Shown here: positions 15,471 through 25,140 of the stretch, piece after piece
Position numbering within the stretch: the first letter of the stretch is position 1
Layout of the letters: each line of letters opens with the position of its first letter
Assembly (NCBI RefSeq): GCF_009936275.1
Contig: NZ_AP019797.1
Location: 1,045,501-1,109,500, forward strand
Direction of reading: 5' to 3'
Source: Rhodothermus marinus
GTDB taxonomy: Bacteria > Bacteroidota > Rhodothermia > Rhodothermales > Rhodothermaceae
Length of the DNA stretch: 64,000 bases
Program-made: the position numbers and the translations under genes
The notes under the pieces: model-generated
What the model was told of the DNA's origin: nothing
Databases searched by the model: none
What the model saw: the letters and a program-made list of their open reading frames with translations, nothing else

Positions 15471-15634
15471 CACCCTCCCCCTGGCCCCTCCCGGGCAGGG
15501 CGGGGGAAGCACATGAGGGAAGACAGCGACGCTGAAACGCGCCCGGGCACCCGTTGCTACAACCAGCCCAGCCGTAGCCAACAGATCCTGCTTCCCCTTG
15601 CAGGAGAAGCTGTCGCAAAGCGGCTGAAGGGGGC
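15471..15634 (-). repeat. Element B, copy 7 (inverted)
   Basis: Reverse complement of the B element. It starts ACCCTCCCCCTGGCCCCTCC, then has CGGGCAGGGCGGGGGAAGCA, an interior containing CAGCGACGCTGAAACGCGCC and CCGTAGCCAACAG, and ends with a left box that includes GACAGCTTCTCC in reverse. More diverged than copies 1, 2 and 5. Confidence 0.7.
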
Positions 15635-15683
15635 ATGGGATGCCGCGCACATGCCCCGGTAAATCGTATTATCGCCGACTTCC

Positions 15684-17411
15684 ATGCTGACGCCAGACCG
15701 AAAACGACCGAGACGCTTCCGGATTGCCCTGCCGGGGCTGATCTGCTGCCTGGTGCTGCTGGCCGCACAGACCGCCTGTGCGCAGCGGCAGTTGGGGGCG
15801 CGCGTGACGAACCACTCCGGCGGACCGCTGCTTCCCGAGCAGGCCGCCTACGACGTGACCTTTTATGAGCTGGCACTGCGCGTCGAGCCGGACGCCCGCC
15901 GCATCGACGGCACGCTGACGGTGCAGGCCCGCGTGGTGCATCCGCTCATCTGGTTCGTGCTCGACCTCGACACGGTGCTGACCGTCCGGCGCATTGAAGA
16001 ACAGGTGGCGGGACGGTGGGTGCCGCGCACCTTCGAGCACCGACCGGACGGACGCATCTGGACGCACCTGGCCCACACCCGTCAGCCGGGCCGGCAGGTG
16101 GTGCTCCGTGTGCACTACGGCGGCGTGCCCCGCGAGGCGCCTTATCCGCCCTGGATCGGCGGCTTCACCTGGGCCCGCACGGTCGACGGCCGGCCCTGGA
16201 TCGCCACCTCCAACCAGGGCGAAGGGGCCGACCTCTGGTGGCCCTGCAAGGACCATCCCTCGGACGAACCCGACTCGATGGCGCTGCACATCACGGTGCC
16301 CGAACCGCTCGTGGTGGCCAGCAACGGCCGCCTGCGCCGCGTCGAGCGACACGCCGACGGCACGCGCACCTACCACTGGTTCGTCTCGACGCCCATCAAC
16401 AACTACGGCGTGGCGCTGAACATCGCCCCTTACCGGACCGTCGATACCACCTACGTCAGCGTGGCGGGCGATACGATACCGGTCACCTTCTGGGTGCTGC
16501 CCGAACGCGCGGCCGACGCCCGCCGCATGCTGCCGGAGTTTCTCGACCACCTGGCCTTCTACGAGCGGCGACTGGGACCCTATCCGTTTCGGGCCGACAA
16601 GTACGGCATTGCACACACGCCCTTCCTGGGCATGGAGCACCAGACGATCATCGCCTACGGCAGCGACTTTTCGGACCGGCCCTACGGCTACGACTGGCTG
16701 CATCACCACGAGCTGGGCCATGAATGGTGGGGTAACCTGGTGACCGCCTACGACTGGAAGGATTTCTGGCTGCACGAGGGCTTCTGCACCTACATGCAGG
16801 CGCTCTATGCGGAGGAACGCTTCGGACCGGAAGCCTACCGGGCCGAATTGATGCGCTATCGATCCGCCATCCGCAACCGGCGGCCTATCGCCCCTCGCAC
16901 CTCGAAGACCACGACCGAGATGTACTTTGCCGACCCCGCCACGGGTCAGACGGACAACGACATCTATTACAAGGGCGCCTGGGTGCTCCACACGCTGCGT
17001 TATCTGATCGGCGACGCGGCGTTCTTCCGGGCGCTGCGCCGCATGGCCTATCCCGATCCGGCCCTGGAGCGCGTCGTCGACGGCCGCCAGTGCCGCTTTG
17101 CCACTACGGACGACTTCGCCACGCTGGTGGAGGAGATCACCGGCCAGGAGCTGGACTGGTTCTTCGAGGTGTATGTGCGCCGTGCCGAGCTGCCCCGGCT
17201 GGTCGTGACGCGCGAGCCGGACCGTCTCATTCTGCGCTGGGAAACGCCGGACAACCTGCCGTTTCCGATGCCTGTCGAGGTGCAGATCGGCGACACCCGC
17301 CGTCGCATTCCCATGCCGGACGGCGAGGCCGTCGTGCCGCTGGGCGAACTCGAAGCCGAGCCGATCATCGACCCGGACCTCCGGATCCTGCGGGATGAAG
17401 CGCGCAGGTGA
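15684..17411 (+). CDS. M1-family metallopeptidase (secreted)
   Basis: 575 residues. An N-terminal signal peptide (PGLICCLVLLAAQTACAQ) exports it to the periplasm or outside. The zinc site is HELGHEWWGN with His342 and His346 and the third ligand Glu in WLHEGF 19 residues after His346. The exopeptidase motif that is usually GAMEN is GMEHQ here, near residue 313. The N-terminal beta-domain (DVTFYELALRVEPDARRIDG) is typical of M1 aminopeptidases, which clip N-terminal residues from peptides. At 575 residues it lacks the long C-terminal helical domain of PepN-type enzymes. It stands alone after the repeat island. Confidence 0.88.
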   Translation: MLTPDRKRPRRFRIALPGLICCLVLLAAQTACAQRQLGARVTNHSGGPLLPEQAAYDVTFYELALRVEPDARRIDGTLTVQARVVHPLIWFVLDLDTVLTVRRIEEQVAGRWVPRTFEHRPDGRIWTHLAHTRQPGRQVVLRVHYGGVPREAPYPPWIGGFTWARTVDGRPWIATSNQGEGADLWWPCKDHPSDEPDSMALHITVPEPLVVASNGRLRRVERHADGTRTYHWFVSTPINNYGVALNIAPYRTVDTTYVSVAGDTIPVTFWVLPERAADARRMLPEFLDHLAFYERRLGPYPFRADKYGIAHTPFLGMEHQTIIAYGSDFSDRPYGYDWLHHHELGHEWWGNLVTAYDWKDFWLHEGFCTYMQALYAEERFGPEAYRAELMRYRSAIRNRRPIAPRTSKTTTEMYFADPATGQTDNDIYYKGAWVLHTLRYLIGDAAFFRALRRMAYPDPALERVVDGRQCRFATTDDFATLVEEITGQELDWFFEVYVRRAELPRLVVTREPDRLILRWETPDNLPFPMPVEVQIGDTRRRIPMPDGEAVVPLGELEAEPIIDPDLRILRDEARR

Positions 17412-17582
17412 TCTGCGTCTGAAAAATCGGGCCTTTTGCAAAGTACGGCGGGGCGATCCGCCGCGACGTCTCCGCAGGAACCCGGTGCGGGCGTCCACGC
17501 CGCAGTGAGGACGCAGCACTTTTCGTTCCATGTGGACGCCGGTGGGGGAGTAGCGCTTGCGGAATCATTCTGAGAGGCCGCG

Positions 17583-17610
17583 TTGAAAGCAGCGGCTTAT
17601 ATTCTATGTT
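17583..17610 (+). promoter_or_regulatory. Possible promoter
   Basis: TTGAAA, 16 bases, then TATGTT, with an overlapping TATATTCT. This lies 33 bases before the start codon of the following gene. Spacing and sequence are plausible, but nothing else supports it. Confidence 0.35.
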
Positions 17611-17643
17611 CGGCGTGCTTCTGTCTTACTGTACCCGCAAGAT

Positions 17644-19503
17644 ATGGCCACGACTTCGAATGAAGCACAAGCCCTCTCGCCGTTTGCTCTGCAGCTGCTG
17701 CAAGACCTTGCGGCGCTTGCGCGGATGCTGGAGGATGGGTTGATTGAGCGGGGCGTCCGCCGGATCGGGGCCGAGCAGGAGCTGTTTCTGGTGGAGCCCT
17801 GCGGCAATCCGGCGCCGGTGGCCGAGCAGGTGCTGGCGCGTAACCGGGATCCGCACCTGGTGCCCGAACTGACGCGCTTTAACCTGGAGATCAACCTGGA
17901 GCCGGTGCTTCTGGAAGGCGACGGTCTGCGGCGCCTGGAACGACAGCTGCTGGAGCGGCTGGCCCATGCAAGAAAGCTGGCGCGCGAGCTGGGCGACGAC
18001 ATTGCGCTGTGCGGCATCCTGCCCACCATTCATCTCTCGGACCTGACGCGCGACAACATGACGCCCCGGCCGCGCTACGCCCGGCTTAACGAAGCCATCA
18101 CGCGCCTGCGCGGTGGCCCCATTCAGTTGCAGATCACGGGTATCGACGAGCTGTTCGTGCAGTTGGACTCCATCATGGCCGAGGGCTGTAACGCCAGTTT
18201 CCAGGTGCACCTGCAGGTCGATCCGGACGCCTTTCCCCGCTTTTACAACGCCGCCCAGCTGGCCGCCGCGCCCGTGCTGGCCGCCGGGGTCAACGCCCCG
18301 GTGCTTTTCGGTAAGCGGCTCTGGCACGAGACGCGCATTGCGGTCTTCCGGCAGGCCATCGATACGCGGGGCGGCAACCTGTACCTGCGCGAAATGAGCC
18401 CACGCGTGCACTTTGGCACGGACTGGGTGCGGGAGTCAGTGCTGGAAATCTACCGCGAGGACCTGGCCCGCTTCCGGGTATTGCTCACGCCGGAGTCGCC
18501 TCCGGAAGATGCCTGGAAGGTGCTGGAACAGGGCGGCATGCCCCGGCTGGAGGCGCTGCAGCTTTTCAACGGAACGGTCTATCGCTGGAATCGGGCCTGT
18601 TATGGGGTGTCGGAGGGCCGTCCGCACCTGCGCATCGAAAACCGCGTGCTTCCTTCCGGCCCCACGCCCGCCGACGAGGTGGCCAATGCGGCCTTCTGGG
18701 TAGGGCTCGTGCTGGAGCTGGCGCACCGTGAGCCGGAGCTGCACCGGCGGATGGATTTCGACGAGGTCCGGGGCAACTTCATCGCCGCGGCCCGGCTCGG
18801 GCTGGGCGCGCATCTGACCTGGCTGGACGGCGCGCGCTGGCCGGCCCAGCGGCTCATCCTGGAGGAACTGCTGCCGATGGCGCGGGCCGGACTGCAACGC
18901 GCGGGTGTCGATCCGGCGGACATCGCCTATTATCTGGGGATCATCCGGGAGCGGGTGGAAAGTCGTCAGACCGGCGCCGAATGGCAGCTTCGTTCGCTGG
19001 CGGCAATGAAAGGGCAGGGGAGCCGCGCCGAACGCCTGGAGGCGCTGGTGCTGACCATGCAGGCCTATCAGCAGGAGAATCGGCCGGTGCATCGCTGGGA
19101 GCCGGCGCGGCTGGCCGCGGTGCGGCGGCGCGCAGCGCAGGGCAACCGCCGCGTGGAGCACGTCATGACCACCGATCTGTTCACCGTGCAGGAAGACGAG
19201 CCGCTGCAGTTCGTGGCGGCGCTGATGGACTGGAAGCAGCTGGACGCCGTGCCCGTCGAGGACGTCCACCACCGACCCGTCGGTCTGGTGCACCGTGAGG
19301 CGGTGCAGCAGGCGCTTCAGGAAAAAGATCCGACGACGGCCGTTCGGCTCGTGATGAATCCACGACCGATCGTGGTCACACCCGAAACGCCACTGACCGA
19401 GGCGATGCGGTTGCTGGAGGCGCGGAAGGCCGCGGCGCTACTGGTCGTGCACCGGGAGCAGCTCGTCGGCATGCTCACCCGCGCCGAGCTTCCCGCTTTC
19501 TGA
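17644..19503 (+). CDS. Glutamate-cysteine-ligase-like protein fused to paired CBS domains
   Basis: 619 residues. Residues 1 to about 490 resemble the GCS2 family of carboxylate-amine/glutamate-cysteine ligases: RRIGAEQELFLVE holds the metal-binding glutamates, followed by LTRFNLEINLEPVL, NASFQVHLQVDP and RIENRVLPSGPTPAD. The family joins an amino acid to the gamma-carboxyl of glutamate using ATP. Residues about 500-619 form two CBS motifs (VEHVMTTDLFTVQEDEPL and RLVMNPRPIVVTPETPLTEA), a pair that normally binds adenine nucleotides. The fusion suggests a ligase whose activity follows energy charge. The true substrate may not be cysteine, since no glutathione synthetase is nearby. Confidence 0.82.
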   Translation: MATTSNEAQALSPFALQLLQDLAALARMLEDGLIERGVRRIGAEQELFLVEPCGNPAPVAEQVLARNRDPHLVPELTRFNLEINLEPVLLEGDGLRRLERQLLERLAHARKLARELGDDIALCGILPTIHLSDLTRDNMTPRPRYARLNEAITRLRGGPIQLQITGIDELFVQLDSIMAEGCNASFQVHLQVDPDAFPRFYNAAQLAAAPVLAAGVNAPVLFGKRLWHETRIAVFRQAIDTRGGNLYLREMSPRVHFGTDWVRESVLEIYREDLARFRVLLTPESPPEDAWKVLEQGGMPRLEALQLFNGTVYRWNRACYGVSEGRPHLRIENRVLPSGPTPADEVANAAFWVGLVLELAHREPELHRRMDFDEVRGNFIAAARLGLGAHLTWLDGARWPAQRLILEELLPMARAGLQRAGVDPADIAYYLGIIRERVESRQTGAEWQLRSLAAMKGQGSRAERLEALVLTMQAYQQENRPVHRWEPARLAAVRRRAAQGNRRVEHVMTTDLFTVQEDEPLQFVAALMDWKQLDAVPVEDVHHRPVGLVHREAVQQALQEKDPTTAVRLVMNPRPIVVTPETPLTEAMRLLEARKAAALLVVHREQLVGMLTRAELPAF

Positions 19504-19627
19504 ACCGGAAAGGTGCCATTGGTGACAGCGACGTGCGTTTCATGCGGCGCGGCGGTATCGAACCGCTCGACGCGTCGTATAAAAGCGTACGGTCGTTTCT
19601 ACCGGCAACAGCAACGGCACGGCTTTC

Positions 19628-20683
19628 ATGATTCGTCGGATCGCGACAGGCCTTGTAGTGCTGCTGATCATCGCAGGGCTGGTCTATGCACGGTGGGCGC
19701 AGAACGGGCGGGAAACCGCGGCGGTGGGGCCGGCGCAGCGGGCTTTGCGGGTACAGGCCATGGTGGTGCGGCCCACTTCGGTGGCGGATCGGCTGGTCGT
19801 CACCGGTTCGGTCCTGGCGGGCGAAGCGGTCGAGTTGCATCCGGAGGTGTCCGGTCGGGTCGAGGCGTTGCTGTTTGAAGAAGGAAAGCCCGTCCGAAAA
19901 GGAGAGGTGCTGATCCGCCTCAATGACGACGAGCTGCAGGCCCAGCTGCGTCAGGTCGAGACGCGGCTGCAGCTGCTGCGCGCGCAGCTGCAACGCCAGG
20001 AGCAACTGCTCGAACGCGGCGGGGTCAGTCAGGAGACGGTCGATGCGACGCGCAGCGAGGTGCAGGTGCTCGAAGCTCAGGCCGATCTGATACGGGCACA
20101 GCTCGACAAAACGGTCGTGCGGGCACCGTTTGACGGCGTGATCGGCCTGCGCTCGATCAGCATGGGGAGTTATGTGACGCCCAGTACGCCCATCGCCCTG
20201 TTGCAGGCGCTCGATTCGGTCAAAATTGAGTTTGCCGTGCCGGAGCGCTATGCGCACCGCGTGCGGGTGGGACAGCGCGTTCGCTTTACGCTGGAGGGCC
20301 TGACGCGGACGTTCGAGGGGCGCATCTACGCGGTCGAACCCCGCATCGACGAAAGCACCCGCATGCTGCGCGTGCGGGCGCTCAGCGCCAATCCGGATCG
20401 GCTGCTGTTGCCCGGAGCCTTTGCCCGCGTGGAAATCATCTTTGAAGAAATCCCCGAGGCATTGCTCGTCCCGGCGATCGCGCTGGTGCCCGAGATGGGC
20501 CAGTATAAACTCTTTGTCTATGAGAACGGACAGGTCACGGCGCGCACCGTCGTTCCTGGCCTGCGTCTGGAAGATAGCGTACAGGTGCTCGAAGGCCTGC
20601 AACCCCGCGATACGGTGATCGTGCAGGGGGTGCAGCTGCTGCAGCCGGGCATGCCGGTCGAGATCGAACTGGTTGGAAGCTAA
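19628..20683 (+). CDS. RND efflux periplasmic adaptor (MFP)
   Basis: 351 residues. An N-terminal membrane or signal segment (ATGLVVLLIIAGLVYARW) is followed by the barrel/lipoyl region (VVTGSVLAGEAVELHPEVSG), a coiled-coil hairpin at about 105-150 (QLRQVETRLQLLRAQLQRQE), the second lipoyl half (VRAPFDGVIGLRSIS) and beta-barrel and membrane-proximal domains. It links the inner-membrane pump to the TolC-like channel encoded two genes on. First gene of a three-gene operon; the pump gene starts 14 bp after its stop. A TATAAAAGCG upstream near 19577 may be a promoter element. Confidence 0.92.
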   Translation: MIRRIATGLVVLLIIAGLVYARWAQNGRETAAVGPAQRALRVQAMVVRPTSVADRLVVTGSVLAGEAVELHPEVSGRVEALLFEEGKPVRKGEVLIRLNDDELQAQLRQVETRLQLLRAQLQRQEQLLERGGVSQETVDATRSEVQVLEAQADLIRAQLDKTVVRAPFDGVIGLRSISMGSYVTPSTPIALLQALDSVKIEFAVPERYAHRVRVGQRVRFTLEGLTRTFEGRIYAVEPRIDESTRMLRVRALSANPDRLLLPGAFARVEIIFEEIPEALLVPAIALVPEMGQYKLFVYENGQVTARTVVPGLRLEDSVQVLEGLQPRDTVIVQGVQLLQPGMPVEIELVGS

Positions 20684-20697
20684 CCGGAAGCCTCGTC

Positions 20698-23600
20698 ATG
20701 AGCCTGTATTCCGTCAGCATCCGGCGCCCCGTTCTGGCGGTGGTGTTCTCGCTGGTGATCCTGCTTTTCGGGATCGTCAGCTTCACCTATCTGGGCGTGC
20801 GGGAATACCCGGCCGTCGATCCGCCGATCATTACGGTGGCGACCAACTACCGGGGCGCCAATGCCGAGGTGATCGAGACGCAGATCACCGAACCCCTGGA
20901 AGAGTCCATCAACGGCATCGCCGGAATTCGTTCGATCACCTCGGTAAGTCGAGACGGCCGCTCGACGATCACCGTCGAATTTGAGCTGGGGGTGGATCTG
21001 GAACAGGCGGCCAACGACGTGCGCGATCGCGTCTCGCGCGCCATGGCCAACCTGCCCCCGGACGTCGATCCGCCCATCGTTACCAAGGCCGATGCCGATG
21101 CCCAGCCGATCGTCTTTCTGAACGTCAAAAGCGACCGGCGCAATTTGCTGGAGCTGACGCGCATTGCCGAGGAGCTGTTCAAAGAACGGCTGCAGACGAT
21201 CCCCGGCGTCAGCGAAGTGGACATCTGGGGGGAGAAGCGCTATGCCATGCGCATCTGGCTGGACCCTCACAAGCTGGCGGCCTACGGGCTTTCGCCCCTG
21301 GACGTGCGGGACGCGCTCCAGCGCGAAAACGTCGAGTTGCCCGCCGGACGCATCGAGGGGGGCTCGGTCGAGCTGTCGATCCGCACGCTCAGCCGCCTGC
21401 AGACGCCCGAGGAATTCAACAACCTGATTCTGAAAGAAGAAGGGGGCCGCCTGGTGCGCCTTCGGGACGTAGGGCATGCCGAGCTGGGGCCTGAGAACGA
21501 ACGGACCGTCCTGAAACGCGACGGGATCCCGATGGTGGGCGTCGTGCTGCGTCCGCAGCCCGGCGCCAACTACATCGCCATCGCCGACGAGTTCTATCGC
21601 CGGCTTGAACAGATCAAAAAAGAGCTGCCCGCCGACATCGAGCTGGGCATCGGCTTCGATGTGACGGAGTACATCCGGGACTCGATCCGGGAGGTGCAGC
21701 AGACCATCTTTCTGGCGCTGGGCCTCGTCGTGCTCATCATCTTTCTGTTCCTGCGCGACTGGCGCACCACGATCATCCCCGTGCTGGTGATTCCCGTCTC
21801 GCTGATCGGAGCCTTTTTCCTGATGTATCTTTTCGGCTTTTCGATCAACGTGCTGACGCTGCTGGGCATCGTGCTGGCCATCGGGCTGGTGGTCGACGAC
21901 GCGATCGTGGTGCTGGAGAATATCTACGCGAAGCTGGAGCAGGGGCGTCCTCCGGTCGAAGCGGGCATTGTCGGGACGCGGGAGATCTTCTTTGCCGTGA
22001 TCGCGACGACGCTGGCGCTGGTGGCGGTCTTCATGCCGCTGCTCTTTCTGGGCGGATTGACCGGACGGCTGTTTCGGGAGTTCGGCATGACGCTCGCCGG
22101 GGCCGTGGTGATTTCGTCCTTTGTGGCGCTGACGCTGACGCCTATGTTGTCCACGCGGCTGCTGCGGGGCCACCAGGGGCATTCGTGGTTCTATTACAAA
22201 ACGGAGCCTTTCTTCCAGCGCATGGCGCAGGGGTATCGGCGCTCGCTGGAGGCGTTTTTGCGGCGGCGGTGGCTGGCGTTTCCGATCCTGCTGGTGGCCG
22301 GCGGCTTGATCGTCTGGTTCATGGAAAGCCTGCCGGCCGAGCTGGTGCCCATGGAAGATCGGAGCAACATCAGCCTGTTTGCCAGCGGACCGGAGGGTGC
22401 GACCTTCGAGTACATGGATGCCTACATGGATCAACTGATCCGGATGATTCAGGAAGAGGTGCCCGAGCACGAAGCGATCATCTCGGTCACCTCGCCGGGC
22501 TTTGGCGCTTCTTCGTCGGTCAACTCGGGCTTCATTCGTCTCATTCTGAAAGATCCGGAGCAGCGCACGCGCACGCAGCAGGAGATTGCGGACTATCTGA
22601 GCCAGCGCGTGCGCGATTTTCCGGGAGCGCGGACGTTCGTCTCGCAGCCGCAGTCGATCGGCAACCGCCGGGGCGGATTGCCCGTGCAGTACGTGCTCCA
22701 GGCGCCCAATTTGGAAAAGCTGCGGGAGGTACTGCCGCGCTTTCTGGAAGCGGCCGAAAAGGATCCGACCTTTACGTTTGTGGACGTCGATCTGAAATTC
22801 AACAAGCCCGAGCTGCGGCTGCAGATCGACCGGGCGCGGGCCCGGCAGGCTGGCGTTTCGGCGCTGGACATTGCGCAGACGCTGCAACTGGCCCTGAGCG
22901 AGCAGCGGATCGGCTACTTCGTGATGAACGGCAAGCAGTACCAGGTGATCGCGCTCCTGCAGCGCGAAAACCGCAACGATCCGCTGGATCTGCGGACGCT
23001 CTACGTGCGCAATGCGCGGGGCGAGCTGATTCCGCTGGACAATCTGGTCTCGCTCTCGGAAGAGAGCACGCCGCCCCAGCGCTACCGGTTTGACCGCTAC
23101 GTTTCGGCCACCGTGTCGGCCGCCCTGGCACCGGGCAAGACGATCGGGGATGGCATTGCCGCCATGGACGCCATCGCCGAGCGCGTCCTGGACGAAACGT
23201 TCTCGACGGCGCTGAGCGGCCCTTCGCGTGACTTTGCCGAAAGCTCGCGCAGCCTGCTGTTCGTCTTTCTGTTTGCGCTGGCGCTGGTGTACCTGATTCT
23301 GGCGGCCCAGTTCGAAAGCTTCCGGGATCCGTTCGTGATCATGCTGACGGTGCCGCTGGCGCTGGCCGGGGCGTTGCTGGCGCTGTGGTATTTCCGACAG
23401 ACGCTGAACATCTTCAGCGAGATCGGCATGATCATGCTGATCGGACTGGTTACGAAGAACGGGATTCTGATCGTCGAGTTTGCCAAACAGCGCAAAGCCG
23501 CCGGGCTCCCGGTGCTGGAGGCGATCAAAGAAGGGGCGTCCGCACGCTTCCGGCCGATTCTGATGACGAGCATTTCGACGATTCTGGGCATTCTGCCCAT

Positions 23601-23787
23601 TGCGCTGGCGCTGGGGGCCGGCTCCGAGAGTCGGATGCCCATGGGGATTGCGATCATCGGCGGCATGGTGATCGGAACGCTGCTGACGCTGTACGTCATC
23701 CCGGCCATTTACACCTATCTGACGCGCGAAACGACCCGGACGCCGGCGGCTGTCGACGAACCCAAGCTGGAAGCGACCGAAGCATGA
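20698..23787 (+). CDS. RND multidrug efflux pump, inner-membrane subunit (HAE1/AcrB type)
   Basis: 1029 residues, the usual size. The start (SIRRPVLAVVFSLVILLFG) is the first helix. The proton relay is visible: GLVVDDAIVVLENI in helix 4 carries the two aspartates, and GLVTKNGILIVEFAKQ in helix 10 carries the lysine. The large periplasmic porter loops and internal duplication are present. This type exports hydrophobic or amphiphilic compounds using the proton gradient. It lies between the adaptor and the outer-membrane factor, overlapping the latter by 4 bp. The substrate range cannot be predicted. Confidence 0.95.
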   Translation: MSLYSVSIRRPVLAVVFSLVILLFGIVSFTYLGVREYPAVDPPIITVATNYRGANAEVIETQITEPLEESINGIAGIRSITSVSRDGRSTITVEFELGVDLEQAANDVRDRVSRAMANLPPDVDPPIVTKADADAQPIVFLNVKSDRRNLLELTRIAEELFKERLQTIPGVSEVDIWGEKRYAMRIWLDPHKLAAYGLSPLDVRDALQRENVELPAGRIEGGSVELSIRTLSRLQTPEEFNNLILKEEGGRLVRLRDVGHAELGPENERTVLKRDGIPMVGVVLRPQPGANYIAIADEFYRRLEQIKKELPADIELGIGFDVTEYIRDSIREVQQTIFLALGLVVLIIFLFLRDWRTTIIPVLVIPVSLIGAFFLMYLFGFSINVLTLLGIVLAIGLVVDDAIVVLENIYAKLEQGRPPVEAGIVGTREIFFAVIATTLALVAVFMPLLFLGGLTGRLFREFGMTLAGAVVISSFVALTLTPMLSTRLLRGHQGHSWFYYKTEPFFQRMAQGYRRSLEAFLRRRWLAFPILLVAGGLIVWFMESLPAELVPMEDRSNISLFASGPEGATFEYMDAYMDQLIRMIQEEVPEHEAIISVTSPGFGASSSVNSGFIRLILKDPEQRTRTQQEIADYLSQRVRDFPGARTFVSQPQSIGNRRGGLPVQYVLQAPNLEKLREVLPRFLEAAEKDPTFTFVDVDLKFNKPELRLQIDRARARQAGVSALDIAQTLQLALSEQRIGYFVMNGKQYQVIALLQRENRNDPLDLRTLYVRNARGELIPLDNLVSLSEESTPPQRYRFDRYVSATVSAALAPGKTIGDGIAAMDAIAERVLDETFSTALSGPSRDFAESSRSLLFVFLFALALVYLILAAQFESFRDPFVIMLTVPLALAGALLALWYFRQTLNIFSEIGMIMLIGLVTKNGILIVEFAKQRKAAGLPVLEAIKEGASARFRPILMTSISTILGILPIALALGAGSESRMPMGIAIIGGMVIGTLLTLYVIPAIYTYLTRETTRTPAAVDEPKLEATEA

Positions 23788-25094
23788 GTCGGATTGCCTG
23801 TGTGCTCTGTGTACTGGGCCTGCTGGTGACAGGCGTGCGGCATGCAGTGGCCCAGCCGCTTCTGACCCTCGATGAAGCGCTCGAACTGGCCCGCCGACGC
23901 AACCCTTCGGTGCAGGTGAGCCGGCTGCAGGCCCGGCAGGCTGAGAACAATTATGCGCTCGGGACGGCGGGCTTCTGGCCGCAGCTTTCTTTCAGCATGG
24001 GATGGACCGGAAGCCTGACCAACACCCGGCAGCAGTTTCTGACCAACCCGGAACCGGTCGTGCGGAACGGCGCACAGGCGCGACGCCTGGATGGCGGCCT
24101 GCAGCTGCGCTGGACGATTTTCGATGGACTGGGGCAGTGGGCCCGTTATCGCCGGCTCGAGGCCGAGGCCACCCGGGCTGAAGCCGACGTCCGCGCCACC
24201 ACCAATGCGCTGCTGGCCGAGGTCGCCATCGCCTACTACAATCTGGTGCGGCTCCAGCAGCAGCGCGAGGTGCTCGCATCGACCGTGGCGATTTCGACCG
24301 AGCGTCTGGAAATTGCCCGGATGCGCTACAACCTGGGCGCCGCCTCCCGACTGGAAGTGAGTCGGGCTCAGGTCGATCTCAATGCGGACCAGGCCGCCTT
24401 GCTGCGGCAGGAAGTGCTGCTGGCGCAGGAACGGGCTGCGTTCAACGAACTGCTCGGGCGCGATCCCGGAACGCCTTTCCGCACCGTCGATTCGATCCGC
24501 GTCGATCCTTCGCTGACGCTTCCGGCCCTGCACGAGGCGGCCCGGGAGCGCAATCCCATGTTGCAACAGGTCCGGGCTGCGGTGTCCCTGACGCACCATG
24601 CCCTGCAGGAACTGCGAGCCGAGCGGTGGCCGCAGCTGGATCTGATCGCCGGCTACACGTACACCAACCTGCATTCCGAAAGCGGCTTCATGCAGGAAAG
24701 CCGCACCTTCGACTTCAGCTATGGACTGAGTCTGTCGCTGACGCTGTTTGACGGCTGGAATCGGCGACGCCGCATAGAAAATGCCCGGCTGAACTACCAG
24801 GCCAATCAGGTCCAGCTGGAGCAGGTGCAACGATCGATCGAAACGGCGCTGGCCCAGCAGTACGCCGCCTATCAGCGCTACCTGGAGCTGATTACGCTGG
24901 AGCAGGACAACCTGGAGGCAGCCCGTCTGAACGTGGAGGTGGCGCTGGAGCAGTTTCGACTGGGAACGATCTCTTCGGTGGAATTGCGAGAAGTGCAGCA
25001 GGCCCTGCTGCAGGCGGAAGAGCGTCTGGTCAACGCCCGCTACGAGGCCAAGGTCGCCGAAATTCGCCTGCGCCAGCTGGCCGGCCAGTTCTGA
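23784..25094 (+). CDS. TolC-family outer-membrane efflux protein
   Basis: 436 residues from the ATG at 23784, which overlaps the pump gene's stop (ATGA). A signal peptide (CVLGLLVTGVRHAVAQP) is followed by two repeated OEP halves. Typical motifs are LTLDEALELARRRNPSV at the mature N-terminus and, in the second half, FSYGLSLSLTLFDGWNRRRR. Long alpha-helical stretches such as EIARMRYNLGAASRLEVSRA form the periplasmic tunnel. It completes the tripartite pump as the outer-membrane channel. Confidence 0.93.
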   Translation: MSRIACVLCVLGLLVTGVRHAVAQPLLTLDEALELARRRNPSVQVSRLQARQAENNYALGTAGFWPQLSFSMGWTGSLTNTRQQFLTNPEPVVRNGAQARRLDGGLQLRWTIFDGLGQWARYRRLEAEATRAEADVRATTNALLAEVAIAYYNLVRLQQQREVLASTVAISTERLEIARMRYNLGAASRLEVSRAQVDLNADQAALLRQEVLLAQERAAFNELLGRDPGTPFRTVDSIRVDPSLTLPALHEAARERNPMLQQVRAAVSLTHHALQELRAERWPQLDLIAGYTYTNLHSESGFMQESRTFDFSYGLSLSLTLFDGWNRRRRIENARLNYQANQVQLEQVQRSIETALAQQYAAYQRYLELITLEQDNLEAARLNVEVALEQFRLGTISSVELREVQQALLQAEERLVNARYEAKVAEIRLRQLAGQF

Positions 25095-25140
25095 GACGAT
25101 GGCCCGGACATCGGGGTACAGGGGGCGGCATCCCATGATC

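Larger units (their letters stand above)
15100..15683. other. Non-coding repeat-rich region
   Basis: No gene seen. It contains repeat C (15184-15210), a fragment like family A (CTGATTTACTGGGGCATGAG at about 15358), an inverted B element (15471-15634), and another A-like end (ATGCCCCGGTAAATCGTATT at about 15651). The A-like pieces lie on both sides of the B element. Confidence 0.65.
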
